Shown here: in pieces, positions 36,893 to 44,822 of the stretch
Position numbering within the stretch: the stretch's first letter is position 1
Layout: every line of letters starts with the position of its first letter
DNA from: Calidifontimicrobium sp035325925
Lineage (GTDB): Bacteria; Pseudomonadota; Gammaproteobacteria; Burkholderiales; Burkholderiaceae_C
DNA: 64,000 nucleotides
Direction: 5' to 3'
Assembly (NCBI RefSeq): GCF_035325925.1
Contig: NZ_DAOKZA010000001.1
Span: 124,001 to 188,000 of the forward strand
Notes under the pieces: generated by a model
Seen by the model: only the letters and a program-made list of their open reading frames with translations
Databases searched by the model: none
Told to the model about the DNA's origin: nothing
Made by a program: the position numbers and the translations under genes

Positions 36893-37228
36893 TCATCGGC
36901 CCAGCGCGGGCAGCCCGTGCCGGCGGCGGGCGCGGTCGCACGCGTCGTCGCCGATGCCCAGCGGCGCGCGCAGACCGAACTCGCGGCAAGGCGAGGGGCG
37001 CCACTCGTGGATCGCGCAGCGCACCCGCTCGCCGACGCGACCGACCAGCGCCGTGCATCGCGGCGGCTGGTGGTCGGTGCCGCGCATGCGGCAGGTGGCG
37101 GTGCCGACGCGGTCGGCGAGCGCATCGGGCACGTGACCGCGCTCGCTGGCGAGCTCGGCGTGCGCGAAGTCGACGCGCCAGCTCGCGCAGCAGGCACCGC
37201 AGCGGGTGCAGGCGTTGTCGGCCTCCAT
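36893..37228 (-). CDS. YkgJ-family cysteine-cluster protein
   Basis: The 111-residue protein starts with CTRCGACCASWRV and has later cysteines in ATCRMRG, PRCTAL, VRCAIHEWRPSPCREF. This is the conserved eight-cysteine pattern of YkgJ/UPF0153 proteins, thought to bind zinc or an iron-sulfur cluster. The function is unknown. The ATG at 37228 is preferred; one at 37237 adds three residues. It is divergent from prpE. Confidence 0.88.
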   Translation of the reverse strand: MEADNACTRCGACCASWRVDFAHAELASERGHVPDALADRVGTATCRMRGTDHQPPRCTALVGRVGERVRCAIHEWRPSPCREFGLRAPLGIGDDACDRARRRHGLPALGR

Positions 37229-37366
37229 CGTGCGCATCGTCGCACGGTGCGGGCGTGTCAGGCCGACGCAAGGGCAGGCCTCACAATCGGACGTGTCGCC
37301 GGCGGCGCGGCCGCGCCGCCGTGCCGCAACGAGACGGGACGAGACGAGCACCGAGGAGACCCACCG

Positions 37367-39253
37367 ATGACCTACGCCGACTTCCACCGCCGCTCGATCG
37401 ACGATCGCGACGCCTTCTGGGCCGAACAGGCGAAGCTGGTCGACTGGCACCGCCCGTTCGATCAGGTGTGCGACTACTCGAACCCGCCGTTCGCCAGGTG
37501 GTTCGCCGGCGGGCAGACCAACCTGTGCCACAACGCGGTGGACCGCCACGTGGCCGCGCGCGGCGCGCAGAACGCGCTGATCTGGGTCTCGACCGAGGTC
37601 GACAAGGAGGTCGTCTACAGCTTCGCCGAGCTGCACGCCGAGGTGCAGCGCTGCGCGGCGACGCTGCAGGAACTGGGCGTGAAGGCCGGCGACCGCGTGC
37701 TGGTGTACATGCCGATGATCCCCGAGGCGGTGTTCGCGATGCTCGCCTGCGCACGCATCGGCGCGATCCACTCGGTGGTGTTCGGCGGCTTCGCCAGCCA
37801 CAGCCTGGCCAGCCGCATCGACGACGCGCAGCCCGCCGTCGTCGTCAGCGCCGACGCCGGCAGCCGCGGCGGCAAGGTCGTCGCGTACAAGCCGCTGCTC
37901 GACGAGGCGATCCGGCTGGCGCGGCACAAGCCCGCGAAGGTGCTGCTCGTCGACCGGGGCCTCAGCCCGATGGAGCGCGTGGGCGGGCGCGACGTCGACT
38001 ACGCCGCCTCGCGCGACAAGCACCTGAACGCGCAGGTGCCCTGCACGTGGGTCGACGCGACCCACCCGAGCTACACGCTGTACACCAGCGGCACCACCGG
38101 CCGGCCGAAGGGCGTGCAGCGCGACACCGGCGGCTACGCGGTGGCGCTGGCCGCGAGCATGAAGCACATCTTCCTCGGCAACGCGGGCGAGACCTACTTC
38201 AGCACCAGCGACATCGGCTGGGTGGTCGGTCACAGCTACATCGTCTACGGCCCGCTGATCGCCGGCATGGCGACGATCCTGTACGAGGGCCTGCCGATCC
38301 GTCCCGACGCGGGCATCTGGTGGAGCCTGGTCGAGAAGTACAAGGTCACCTCGATGTTCTCGGCGCCCACCGCGGTGCGCGTGCTGAAGAAGCAGGACCC
38401 GGCGTACCTGAAGAAGCACGACCTGTCCAGCCTGCGCGCGCTGTTCCTCGCCGGTGAACCGCTCGACGAGCCGACCGCGCGCTGGATCGCCGACGCGATC
38501 CGGCGCCCGATCGTCGACAACTACTGGCAGACCGAGACGGGCTGGCCGATCCTGACGATCTGCAACGGCGTCGAGCCGGCGCCGAGCAAGTTCGGCTCGC
38601 CGGGCAAGGCGGTGTACGGCTACGACGTCAAGCTCATCGACGAGGCCACCGGCGAGGAGCTGACCGGCGCGAACCAGAAGGGCGTCGTCGCCATCGAGGG
38701 GCCGCTGCCGCCGGGCTGCATGCAGACCGTGTGGCGCGACGACAAGCGTTTCGTCGACACCTACTGGAAGACGATCCCCGGCCGCCTCGTGTACAGCACC
38801 TTCGACTGGGGCATCCGCGACGACGACGGCTACTTCTTCATCCTCGGGCGCACCGACGACGTGATCAACGTCGCCGGCCACCGCCTGGGCACGCGCGAGA
38901 TCGAGGAGAGCATCTCGAGCCACCCGGCGGTCGCCGAGGTCGCGGTGGTCGGCGTGGCCGACAGCCTGAAGGGTCAGGTGGCGATGGCCTTCGCCGTGCT
39001 GCGCGACCCGTCGAAGGCCGCCACCGAGGCCGAGGCGCTCAGGCTCGAAGGCGAGATCATGAAGACGGTCGACGAGCAACTCGGCGCCGTCGCGCGGCCC
39101 GCACGCGTGCGCTTCGTGTCCGTGCTGCCGAAGACACGCTCGGGCAAGCTGCTGCGCCGCGCGATCCAGGCCGTCTGCGAGCGCCGCGACCCGGGCGACC
39201 TGACGACGATCGAAGATCCGACGGCCCTGCAGCAGATCCGCGACTTGGTCTGA
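37367..39253 (+). CDS. prpE: propionate-CoA ligase
   Basis: PrpE activates propionate to propionyl-CoA with ATP. The 628-residue acetyl-CoA-synthetase-like protein has the ACAS N-terminal domain (SIDDRDAFWAEQAKLVDWH), the AMP motif YTLYTSGTTGRPKGVQRDTGG, DNYWQTETGWPI, and the late lysine in TRSGKLLRRAI, a known acetylation site in the family. The RDTGG wording and length fit PrpE better than Acs. GAGGAG before the ATG at 37367 supports the start. No prpBC genes lie nearby. A strong hairpin follows. Confidence 0.9.
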   Translation: MTYADFHRRSIDDRDAFWAEQAKLVDWHRPFDQVCDYSNPPFARWFAGGQTNLCHNAVDRHVAARGAQNALIWVSTEVDKEVVYSFAELHAEVQRCAATLQELGVKAGDRVLVYMPMIPEAVFAMLACARIGAIHSVVFGGFASHSLASRIDDAQPAVVVSADAGSRGGKVVAYKPLLDEAIRLARHKPAKVLLVDRGLSPMERVGGRDVDYAASRDKHLNAQVPCTWVDATHPSYTLYTSGTTGRPKGVQRDTGGYAVALAASMKHIFLGNAGETYFSTSDIGWVVGHSYIVYGPLIAGMATILYEGLPIRPDAGIWWSLVEKYKVTSMFSAPTAVRVLKKQDPAYLKKHDLSSLRALFLAGEPLDEPTARWIADAIRRPIVDNYWQTETGWPILTICNGVEPAPSKFGSPGKAVYGYDVKLIDEATGEELTGANQKGVVAIEGPLPPGCMQTVWRDDKRFVDTYWKTIPGRLVYSTFDWGIRDDDGYFFILGRTDDVINVAGHRLGTREIEESISSHPAVAEVAVVGVADSLKGQVAMAFAVLRDPSKAATEAEALRLEGEIMKTVDEQLGAVARPARVRFVSVLPKTRSGKLLRRAIQAVCERRDPGDLTTIEDPTALQQIRDLV

Positions 39254-39262
39254 GCGCGCAAA

Positions 39263-39300
39263 GCAATTCGGGCGACGCTCCGCGTCGCCCGATCGATTGC
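39263..39300. terminator. strong hairpin between prpE and the PEP-CTERM gene
   Basis: CGGGCGACGC (39269-39278) pairs perfectly with GCGTCGCCCG (39282-39291) around a 3-base TCC loop, and outer GCAAT/ATTGC arms extend it. There is no T-run on either side. It sits between converging genes, so it may act as a bidirectional terminator or mRNA 3'-end stabiliser. Confidence 0.6.
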
Positions 39301-39340
39301 CCAAGCCGCCGCGGAACCGGGCCCCGGCTGAACCCCGGCG

Positions 39341-40156
39341 TCAGGCGCTGCGCCGGGGCCTGCGGCGAGCCATCAGTGCGCCCGCGGCGGCGATCGCCAG
39401 CAGCGCCAACGACGACGGCTCCGGCACGGGGTTCGGGTCGACACCCTCCAACGGGAAGCTGGCAGAGATGTAGGGCAGGATCGACCCGTCGGTGCGCGTA
39501 TGCCCGAAGTGAATGAACATCTCGGTGCCGTTGGGCTGGACGCCGATCGGCGCCTGACCGACCGACTCATTCGCAGCCCACAGGTCGGTCGGGGTCACGC
39601 CGGCCAGAAGGACGGACGAGGGATCGGCGAAGTTCACCGGGTCGCTGAAGACTCCCGTGACCGGGTTGACGTTGATGGCTGACAGGAAGAGATTCCCGTT
39701 GTAAGCCCAGCCAGGGTGGTGGTCGGTGCCCACCCACACCCCACCACCGGAGAGTGCCAGCTGGCTTGCCACGTTCTGCAGGAGCGCGACCTCGGACGCG
39801 TCGGCGCCCTGGAAGTGGTAGCCGTAGGAACGGGTGTCGACGACCAAGCCGCGATTGCTGTTCCAGAACGACGACAACGCGCTGACATCGCCGGCGCTCA
39901 GGTACGCGTTGGATGTGAGGTCCCAGAGAAAGACCTGGTCGTAGCTCGCGCCGCCGAGGGCCACCGCGACGTTGCCGGCGACTCTGGCATCGACGATCGT
40001 CACCGTGTGACCCGCGCCGGTGAGGGTCGCGGCCATCTGGTCGTAAACGTTGGTGCTGCCGTTGGACTCGAAGTCGAATTTCGTCAACAGGATGGAGTCC
40101 GCCTGCGCGGTCAGCGAGACGATCGATGCTGCCATGGCAGCCAAGACTCCCTTCAT
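39341..40156 (-). CDS. PEP-CTERM sorting-domain protein
   Basis: The 271-residue secreted protein has a short signal peptide (MKGVLAAMAASIVSLTAQA), a body starting SILLTKFDFESNGS, and a textbook PEP-CTERM tail: VPEPSSLALLAIAAAGALMA followed by RRRPRR. Such tails are cut by an exosortase (EpsH/XrtA), usually encoded with exopolysaccharide genes; none is in this window. The body resembles a class-I glutamine-amidotransferase-like fold (SYDQVFLWDLTSN, GLVVDTRSYGYHF), an impression only. GAGGAG precedes the ATG at 40156. The gene is visibly richer in A/T than its neighbours. Confidence 0.88.
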   Translation of the reverse strand: MKGVLAAMAASIVSLTAQADSILLTKFDFESNGSTNVYDQMAATLTGAGHTVTIVDARVAGNVAVALGGASYDQVFLWDLTSNAYLSAGDVSALSSFWNSNRGLVVDTRSYGYHFQGADASEVALLQNVASQLALSGGGVWVGTDHHPGWAYNGNLFLSAINVNPVTGVFSDPVNFADPSSVLLAGVTPTDLWAANESVGQAPIGVQPNGTEMFIHFGHTRTDGSILPYISASFPLEGVDPNPVPEPSSLALLAIAAAGALMARRRPRRSA

Positions 40157-40354
40157 CGTGATCTCCTCAACGCAGGCACCCGCCTCCGAGTCCCCGAGCC
40201 GCAGCACGAATTGAGCCAGGCGTTCGAAGTGCTTATGGATCAGTCACTTAGATGCATTGCCGGGCCGCCGGGTCGGCGTTCTGTAAAAAGAATGACGACG
40301 GCGATCGCCCGACGGTCGCGACGGCCTGTTCGTCGCCGCCGTGCTCGAAGACGC

Positions 40355-40738
40355 TGCCTGGACTGTGCACGCCAGCGCATGTGGGCCAGCGACGACCTCG
40401 CGTTGCACCCGGGCGACGCACCGCGGCCGCTCGCCACGCGGGGCCGCGATGGAAGGCGCGACCCCGCTCGGCCACGTACTGGGCAGCCTGCTGCCGGCGT
40501 CGTTCTCGCATGTCGCTGGCGGTCTTGCGCCGGGGTATTGCGGCGACCTTGGACCGAAGTGGTCGCGCAAGACCTGTCCACGCCGCGTGCCGCCGACAAG
40601 ACGGACGCCGCGGTCGGCGGGCGCTGCCGCGACACCATCCTCGCCCACGGCGGTCAGCGCCCGCCTGGCGAACTGGTGCGCGACTGCCTCGGCCGCGAGA
40701 ACAACTCGAAGGCGTACCTCCACGACGTCGGAAAGCGC
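40355..40738 (+). pseudogene. C-terminal relic of an M3-family oligopeptidase
   Basis: Pieces of one protein appear in shifting frames. CLDCARQRMWASDDLALHPG lies from 40355; AMEGATPLGHVLGSLL and PASFSHVAGGLAPGYCG lie from 40446 in another frame; WTEVVAQDLSTP, TDAAVGGRCRDTILAHGGQ and RPPGELVRDCLGRENNSKAY lie from 40550 back in the first frame. The order and wording match the end of thimet-oligopeptidase-like M3 peptidases (the GYYGYLWSEV region and the GGQRPP-LGR tail). The catalytic HEXXH half is absent. Two frameshifts and truncation make it non-functional. The family call is from memory. Confidence 0.68.
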
Positions 40739-40751
40739 CGGGCCTGCGCCG

Positions 40752-42404
40752 TCACAAGACCTCGCTGGCGTAGTCCGCCAGCCGCGAGCGCTCGCCGCGG
40801 GCGAGCATGATGTGGCCGCTGTGGGGCCAGCCCTTGAAGCGGTCCACCGCGTAGGTCAGCCCCGACGAGCCTTCGGTGAGGTACGGCGTGTCGATCTGCG
40901 CAAGGTTGCCCAGGCAGACGATCTTCGTGCCCGGGCCGGCGCGCGTGATCAGCGTCTTCATCTGCTTGGGCGTCAGGTTCTGCGCCTCGTCGATGAGGAC
41001 GAACTTGTTCAGGAAGGTGCGCCCGCGCATGAAGTTCAGGCTCTTGATCTTGATCTTCGCGCGCACCAGGTCGTTGGTCGCGGCACGGCCCCACTCGCCG
41101 GCGCTGCCGTCGCTCTTCGCGAGCACCTCGAGGTTGTCGTCGAGCGCGCCCATCCACGGCCCCATCTTCTCCTCCTCGGTGCCGGGCAGGAAGCCGATGT
41201 CCTCGCCCACCGGCACCGTCACGCGGGTGACGATGATCTCGCTGTAGCGGCGGTCGTCGAGCACCTGCGCGAGGCCGGCGGCGAGCGTCATCAGCGTCTT
41301 GCCGGTGCCCGCCGTGCCGGTCAGCGTGATGAAGTCGCACTCCGGGTCCATCAGCAGGTTCAGCGCGAAGTTCTGCTCGCGGTTGCGCGCCGTGATGCCC
41401 CACACAGCGTTCTTCTGGTGCGTGTAGTCCTTGAGCGTCTTCAGCACTGCGGTCTTGCCGGTGATCTCGGTGACGCGCGCGTACAGCGGCGCCGTGCCCG
41501 GCGATTCGAGGTAGACGAACTGGTTGACGAGCAGCGCCGGCACCAGCGGCCCGGCGATGCGGTAGAAGGTGTGGCCGCCCTGCTGCCAGCTCTCCATCGT
41601 CTTGCCGTGACGCTCCCAGAAGTCGGCCGGCAGCGGCAGCACGCCGGTGTACAGCAGGTCGCCGTCCTCGAGCGTCTTGTCGTTGAAGTAGTCCTCGGCG
41701 GCCAGGCCCAGCGCGCGCGCCTTGACGCGCATGTTGATGTCCTTGGACACCAGCACCACCTCGCGTCCCGCGTGCGCCTCGCGCAGGCCGGCGACGACGC
41801 CGAGGATCTGGTTGTCGGCCTTGCCCTGCGGCAGCGCGGCGGGCACCTTGCTGTCGAGCAGCGTGGTCTGGAAGAACAGCTTGCCGCTGGCCTCGCGGTG
41901 ACCGGTCTTGGCCAGCGCGATGCCCTCGTGCGGGTCGAGCGACCCGTCGGCAGCCAGCGCGTCGAGCTCGCGGCTGACCTGGCGCACGTTGCGCGCGACC
42001 TCGCTCATGCCCTTCTTGTGGCCGTCGAGTTCCTCGAGCGTGATCAGCGGCAGGTAGATGTCGTGTTCCTCGAAGCGGAACAGGCTCATCGGGTCGTGCA
42101 TCAGCACGTTGGTGTCGAGCACGAACAGCTTCGACGGGCCGGCGCCGCGCGGTTTGCGCGCACGCGGCGCCGGCCGTGGGAGCGGCGCCGGCGCCGGCGC
42201 CGCGGCGGCCGGCCGTGCTTCGGCCCTGGCGGCCGCCGCGGGTGCGGCGGCGCGGGCGTCGAACAGGTCGAGCACCGCGGTCTCGGGTTCGGCCTGGGGG
42301 CCGGGGTTCAGGCTGCGGCGGGCGGTCTTCGGGGCGGCCTGGGACTCGTAGTCGGTGCTCGACAGCAGGGCGGCTTTACGTGCGGGCGGCTTGGGCAGGG
42401 GCAT
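40752..42404 (-). CDS. PIN-PhoH family ATPase/RNase
   Basis: This 550-residue protein joins a PIN nuclease domain to a PhoH ATPase domain. The first 90 residues are low-complexity Ala/Pro. The PIN domain starts LFVLDTNVLMHDP, with acidic residues in TLEELDGHK and VLVSKDINMRVKA. The PhoH part has Walker A GTAGTGKTLM and Walker B FVLIDEAQNLTP. PhoH2-like relatives unwind and cut RNA. The ATG at 42404 is chosen over 42434 because a terminator lies just upstream. A terminator for the upstream bcp gene separates the two units. Confidence 0.93.
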   Translation of the reverse strand: MPLPKPPARKAALLSSTDYESQAAPKTARRSLNPGPQAEPETAVLDLFDARAAAPAAAARAEARPAAAAPAPAPLPRPAPRARKPRGAGPSKLFVLDTNVLMHDPMSLFRFEEHDIYLPLITLEELDGHKKGMSEVARNVRQVSRELDALAADGSLDPHEGIALAKTGHREASGKLFFQTTLLDSKVPAALPQGKADNQILGVVAGLREAHAGREVVLVSKDINMRVKARALGLAAEDYFNDKTLEDGDLLYTGVLPLPADFWERHGKTMESWQQGGHTFYRIAGPLVPALLVNQFVYLESPGTAPLYARVTEITGKTAVLKTLKDYTHQKNAVWGITARNREQNFALNLLMDPECDFITLTGTAGTGKTLMTLAAGLAQVLDDRRYSEIIVTRVTVPVGEDIGFLPGTEEEKMGPWMGALDDNLEVLAKSDGSAGEWGRAATNDLVRAKIKIKSLNFMRGRTFLNKFVLIDEAQNLTPKQMKTLITRAGPGTKIVCLGNLAQIDTPYLTEGSSGLTYAVDRFKGWPHSGHIMLARGERSRLADYASEVL

Positions 42405-42432
42405 GGAGGGGGCACGGGTCGGTGCGGACAAC

Positions 42433-42463
42433 AAAAAAGCCGCCCAGTCGACGGGGCGGCTTT
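42433..42463 (-). terminator. intrinsic terminator of bcp
   Basis: Read on the minus strand, AAAGCCGCCC and GGGCGGCTTT form a 10-bp stem around an 8-base loop, followed by a run of Ts (the AAAAAA at 42433-42438 on the plus strand). It lies about 100 bases after the bcp stop and directly before phoH. Confidence 0.85.
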
Positions 42464-42559
42464 GGCTGGGTGCGCGCGGTGTCGCGACTCACGGTGCCGA
42501 TTATGCACAGCGCATGGCGCGCCGCATGACGACGGTGTGACGGCTTGTCGGGCGTGGGA

Positions 42560-43036
42560 TCAGGCCGGCTGCTTGAGCGACTTGACGGCCTTGAGCACCT
42601 CGTCGACGTGGCCGGCCACCTTGATGCCGCGCCACTCGGCGCGCAGCACGCCGTCGGGGCCGATCAGGAAGGTGCTGCGCTCGATGCCCTTGACCTTCTT
42701 GCCGTACATGATCTTGTTCTTCACGACGCCGAACATGTGGCACAGCTTCTCTTCGGTGTCGGCGATCAACTCGAACGGCAGTTCGAGGTTGCTCTTGAAC
42801 TTGTCGTGCGAGGCCATGTTGTCGCGCGACACGCCGAACACCACCGCGCCGGCCTTCAGGAAGTCCTTGTGGCGGTCGCGGAACTGCATGGCCTCGGTGG
42901 TGCAGCCCGGTGTGTTGTCCTTCGGGTAGAAGTACAGCACGATCGCCTTGCCGGCGAAGGCCTGGGGCGTGAACTTCACGCCGCCGGTGGCGAGCGCTTC
43001 GAATTCCGGAAGGGGCTTGTTCAGGGCTGGCGTCAT
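42560..43036 (-). CDS. bcp: thioredoxin-dependent peroxiredoxin (BCP/PrxQ)
   Basis: The enzyme reduces peroxides using a cysteine pair and thioredoxin. The 158-residue protein has the peroxidatic Cys45 in YPKDNTPGCTTEA. The partner cysteine five residues on, present in E. coli Bcp, is Met here; another Cys near residue 98 (KLCHMFGV) could be the resolving residue, as in the other PrxQ subtype. The rest (GVSRDNMASHDKF, GIERSTFLIGPDG) is typical. It has its own terminator and a TATAAT upstream at 43105-43100 on the minus strand. Confidence 0.94.
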   Translation of the reverse strand: MTPALNKPLPEFEALATGGVKFTPQAFAGKAIVLYFYPKDNTPGCTTEAMQFRDRHKDFLKAGAVVFGVSRDNMASHDKFKSNLELPFELIADTEEKLCHMFGVVKNKIMYGKKVKGIERSTFLIGPDGVLRAEWRGIKVAGHVDEVLKAVKSLKQPA

Positions 43037-43099
43037 GGGGAATTCTTGGCCTGTGGATGCTGCACCTCGGCGGTGCTGCCGCTTCGACGGCAAGCGCGA

Positions 43100-43105
43100 A
43101 TTATA
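43100..43105 (-). promoter_or_regulatory. -10 TATAAT upstream of bcp
   Basis: A perfect minus-strand TATAAT lies about 64 bases before the bcp ATG in otherwise GC-rich sequence. No recognisable -35 is found at the usual distance, so the promoter may depend on an activator. Low-certainty call. Confidence 0.4.
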
Positions 43106-43150
43106 GGGGCTCGGCCTGGCGTGCCCCGGCGTCGCGCAGGTGCGCGCGGC

Positions 43151-43531
43151 TCAGTCGGCGGGCTCGACGAGCAGTGCCGCGGCCACCGTGCGCCCCTCGC
43201 TGGCGAGCACGTTGTAGGTGCGGCAGGCGGCGGCGGTGTCCATCGTCTCGACGCCGATGCGCCGCTCGATCAGCGCGCGCTGCAGCGCCGGCGACACGAA
43301 ACGCAGCTTCGCGCCGGAGCCGAATATGACCAGTTCGGGCTGCAGCGCGAGCAGTTGCTCGAAGTGCGCGGCGGTGAGGTCGGCCAGGCGCGCCGCCGGC
43401 CACGGCAGCGCGTCGCCGCGCCAAGGCACGAGCACGCTCGAACGCCACTCGACCGCGTTGACCCAGACCCGCCCGGCGTCGTGGCGCGAGATCACGTTGA
43501 CGCCCTCGAGGCGGTCGGGCTGCAGCTTCAT
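43151..43531 (-). CDS. Mth938-like domain (DUF498) protein
   Basis: The 126-residue protein fits the Mth938/NDUFAF3-like family: VISRHDAGRVWVNAVEW near the start, ELVIFGSGAKLRFVSPALQRALIERRIGVETMDTAAACRTYNVLASEGR across the middle. Human relatives help assemble respiratory complex I; the bacterial role is unsettled. A minus-strand TAGAAT (43545-43540) ends eight bases before the ATG with no Shine-Dalgarno site, so the mRNA may be leaderless. It is divergent from alaA. Confidence 0.87.
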   Translation of the reverse strand: MKLQPDRLEGVNVISRHDAGRVWVNAVEWRSSVLVPWRGDALPWPAARLADLTAAHFEQLLALQPELVIFGSGAKLRFVSPALQRALIERRIGVETMDTAAACRTYNVLASEGRTVAAALLVEPAD

Positions 43532-43587
43532 ACGGGATAATTCTAGGTCGCGCCCGTGCGCGCCACCGACCCCTGGAGCCCGAGTCC

Positions 43588-44814
43588 GTGAAGCCCATCG
43601 TCAAGTCCAGCAAGCTCGCCGACGTCTGCTACGACATCCGCGGCCCCGTGCTCGACAAGGCGCGGCAGATGGAGGAGGAGGGGCACAAGATCATCAAGCT
43701 CAACATCGGCAACCTCGCCGTGTTCGGCTTCGACCCGCCCGACGAGATCGTGCAGGACATGATCCGCAACCTGCCGTCGGCCGCGGGCTACACCGACAGC
43801 AAGGGCCTGTTCGCGCCGCGCAAGTCGGTGGTGCACTACACGCAGGAGAAGGGCATCGCCGGCGTCACCGTCGACGACGTGTACCTGGGCAACGGCGCCT
43901 CCGAGCTGATCGTGATGGCGCTCAACGCGCTGCTCGACAACGGCGACGAGATCCTCGTGCCCGCGCCCGACTATCCGCTGTGGACCGCCGCGGTGTCGCT
44001 GTCGGGCGGGCGGCCGGTGCACTACCTGTGCGACGAGGGCGCCGGCTGGCTGCCCGACCTCGACGACATGCGCCGCAAGATCACGCCGAACACGCGCGGC
44101 ATCGTCGTCATCAACCCGAACAACCCGACCGGCGCGCTGTACCCGCCCGAGCTGCTGAAGGAGATCGTCGAGATCGCGCGAGCGCACCAGCTGATCGTGT
44201 TCGCCGACGAGATCTACGACAAGACGCTGTACGACGGCAACGTGCACACCAGCGTCGCGTCGCTGGCCGACGACGTGCTGTGCGTGACCTTCAACGGCCT
44301 GTCGAAGAACTACCGCAGCTGCGGCTACCGCGCGGGCTGGATGATCGTCAGCGGCGACAAGCGTCACGCGAAGGACTACATCGAGGGGCTGAACATGCTC
44401 GCGTCGATGCGCCTGTGCGCCAACACGCCGGGGCAACTGGCGATCCAGACCGCGCTCGGCGGCTACCAGAGCATCAAGGACCTGGTCGCGCCGGGCGGGC
44501 GGCTGACGCGCCAGCGCGACCTCGCGTGCGAGCTGCTCGGCCAGATCCCCGGGGTCAGCGTCGTCAAGCCCAAGGCCGCCCTGTACATGTTCCCGCGGCT
44601 CGACCCCCGGGTCTACCCCATCACCGACGACCAGCAGTTCGCCTACGACCTGCTCGCCGACGAGAAGGTGCTGATCGTGCAGGGCAGCGGCTTCAACTGG
44701 CCGCACCCCGACCACTTCCGCCTCGTGTTCCTGCCCAACTCCGACGACCTCGCGGAGGCGATCGGGCGCATCGCGCGTTTCCTCGAGCACTACCGCAAGC
44801 GCCACACGGCGTGA
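43588..44814 (+). CDS. alaA: alanine-synthesising aminotransferase AlaA
   Basis: The 408-residue PLP enzyme matches E. coli AlaA closely in wording: SSKLADVCYDIRGPVLDKA, PAPDYPLWTAAVSLSGG, INPNNPTGALY, and Lys240 in FNGLSKNYRSCGYRAGW as the PLP lysine. It should transfer the amino group of glutamate to pyruvate. It starts with GTG at 43588, with GGAG upstream, and lies eight bases before hom. A GATAAT at 43536-43541 may be its -10. In Burkholderiales this gene regularly precedes hom-thrC. Confidence 0.93.
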   Translation: MKPIVKSSKLADVCYDIRGPVLDKARQMEEEGHKIIKLNIGNLAVFGFDPPDEIVQDMIRNLPSAAGYTDSKGLFAPRKSVVHYTQEKGIAGVTVDDVYLGNGASELIVMALNALLDNGDEILVPAPDYPLWTAAVSLSGGRPVHYLCDEGAGWLPDLDDMRRKITPNTRGIVVINPNNPTGALYPPELLKEIVEIARAHQLIVFADEIYDKTLYDGNVHTSVASLADDVLCVTFNGLSKNYRSCGYRAGWMIVSGDKRHAKDYIEGLNMLASMRLCANTPGQLAIQTALGGYQSIKDLVAPGGRLTRQRDLACELLGQIPGVSVVKPKAALYMFPRLDPRVYPITDDQQFAYDLLADEKVLIVQGSGFNWPHPDHFRLVFLPNSDDLAEAIGRIARFLEHYRKRHTA

Positions 44815-44822
44815 ACCCCACC

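Noticed and set aside
40244..40773. Open frames on both strands at 40240-40773 as intact hypothetical genes
   Set aside because: No frame is intact over the region that shows M3-peptidase wording; the match jumps between frames, so a pseudogene is the better reading.
41900..42430. Low-complexity Ala/Pro-rich start of PhoH as a separate small gene
   Set aside because: It is in frame with the PIN domain and has no stop or second Shine-Dalgarno sequence; it reads as a disordered N-terminal extension.
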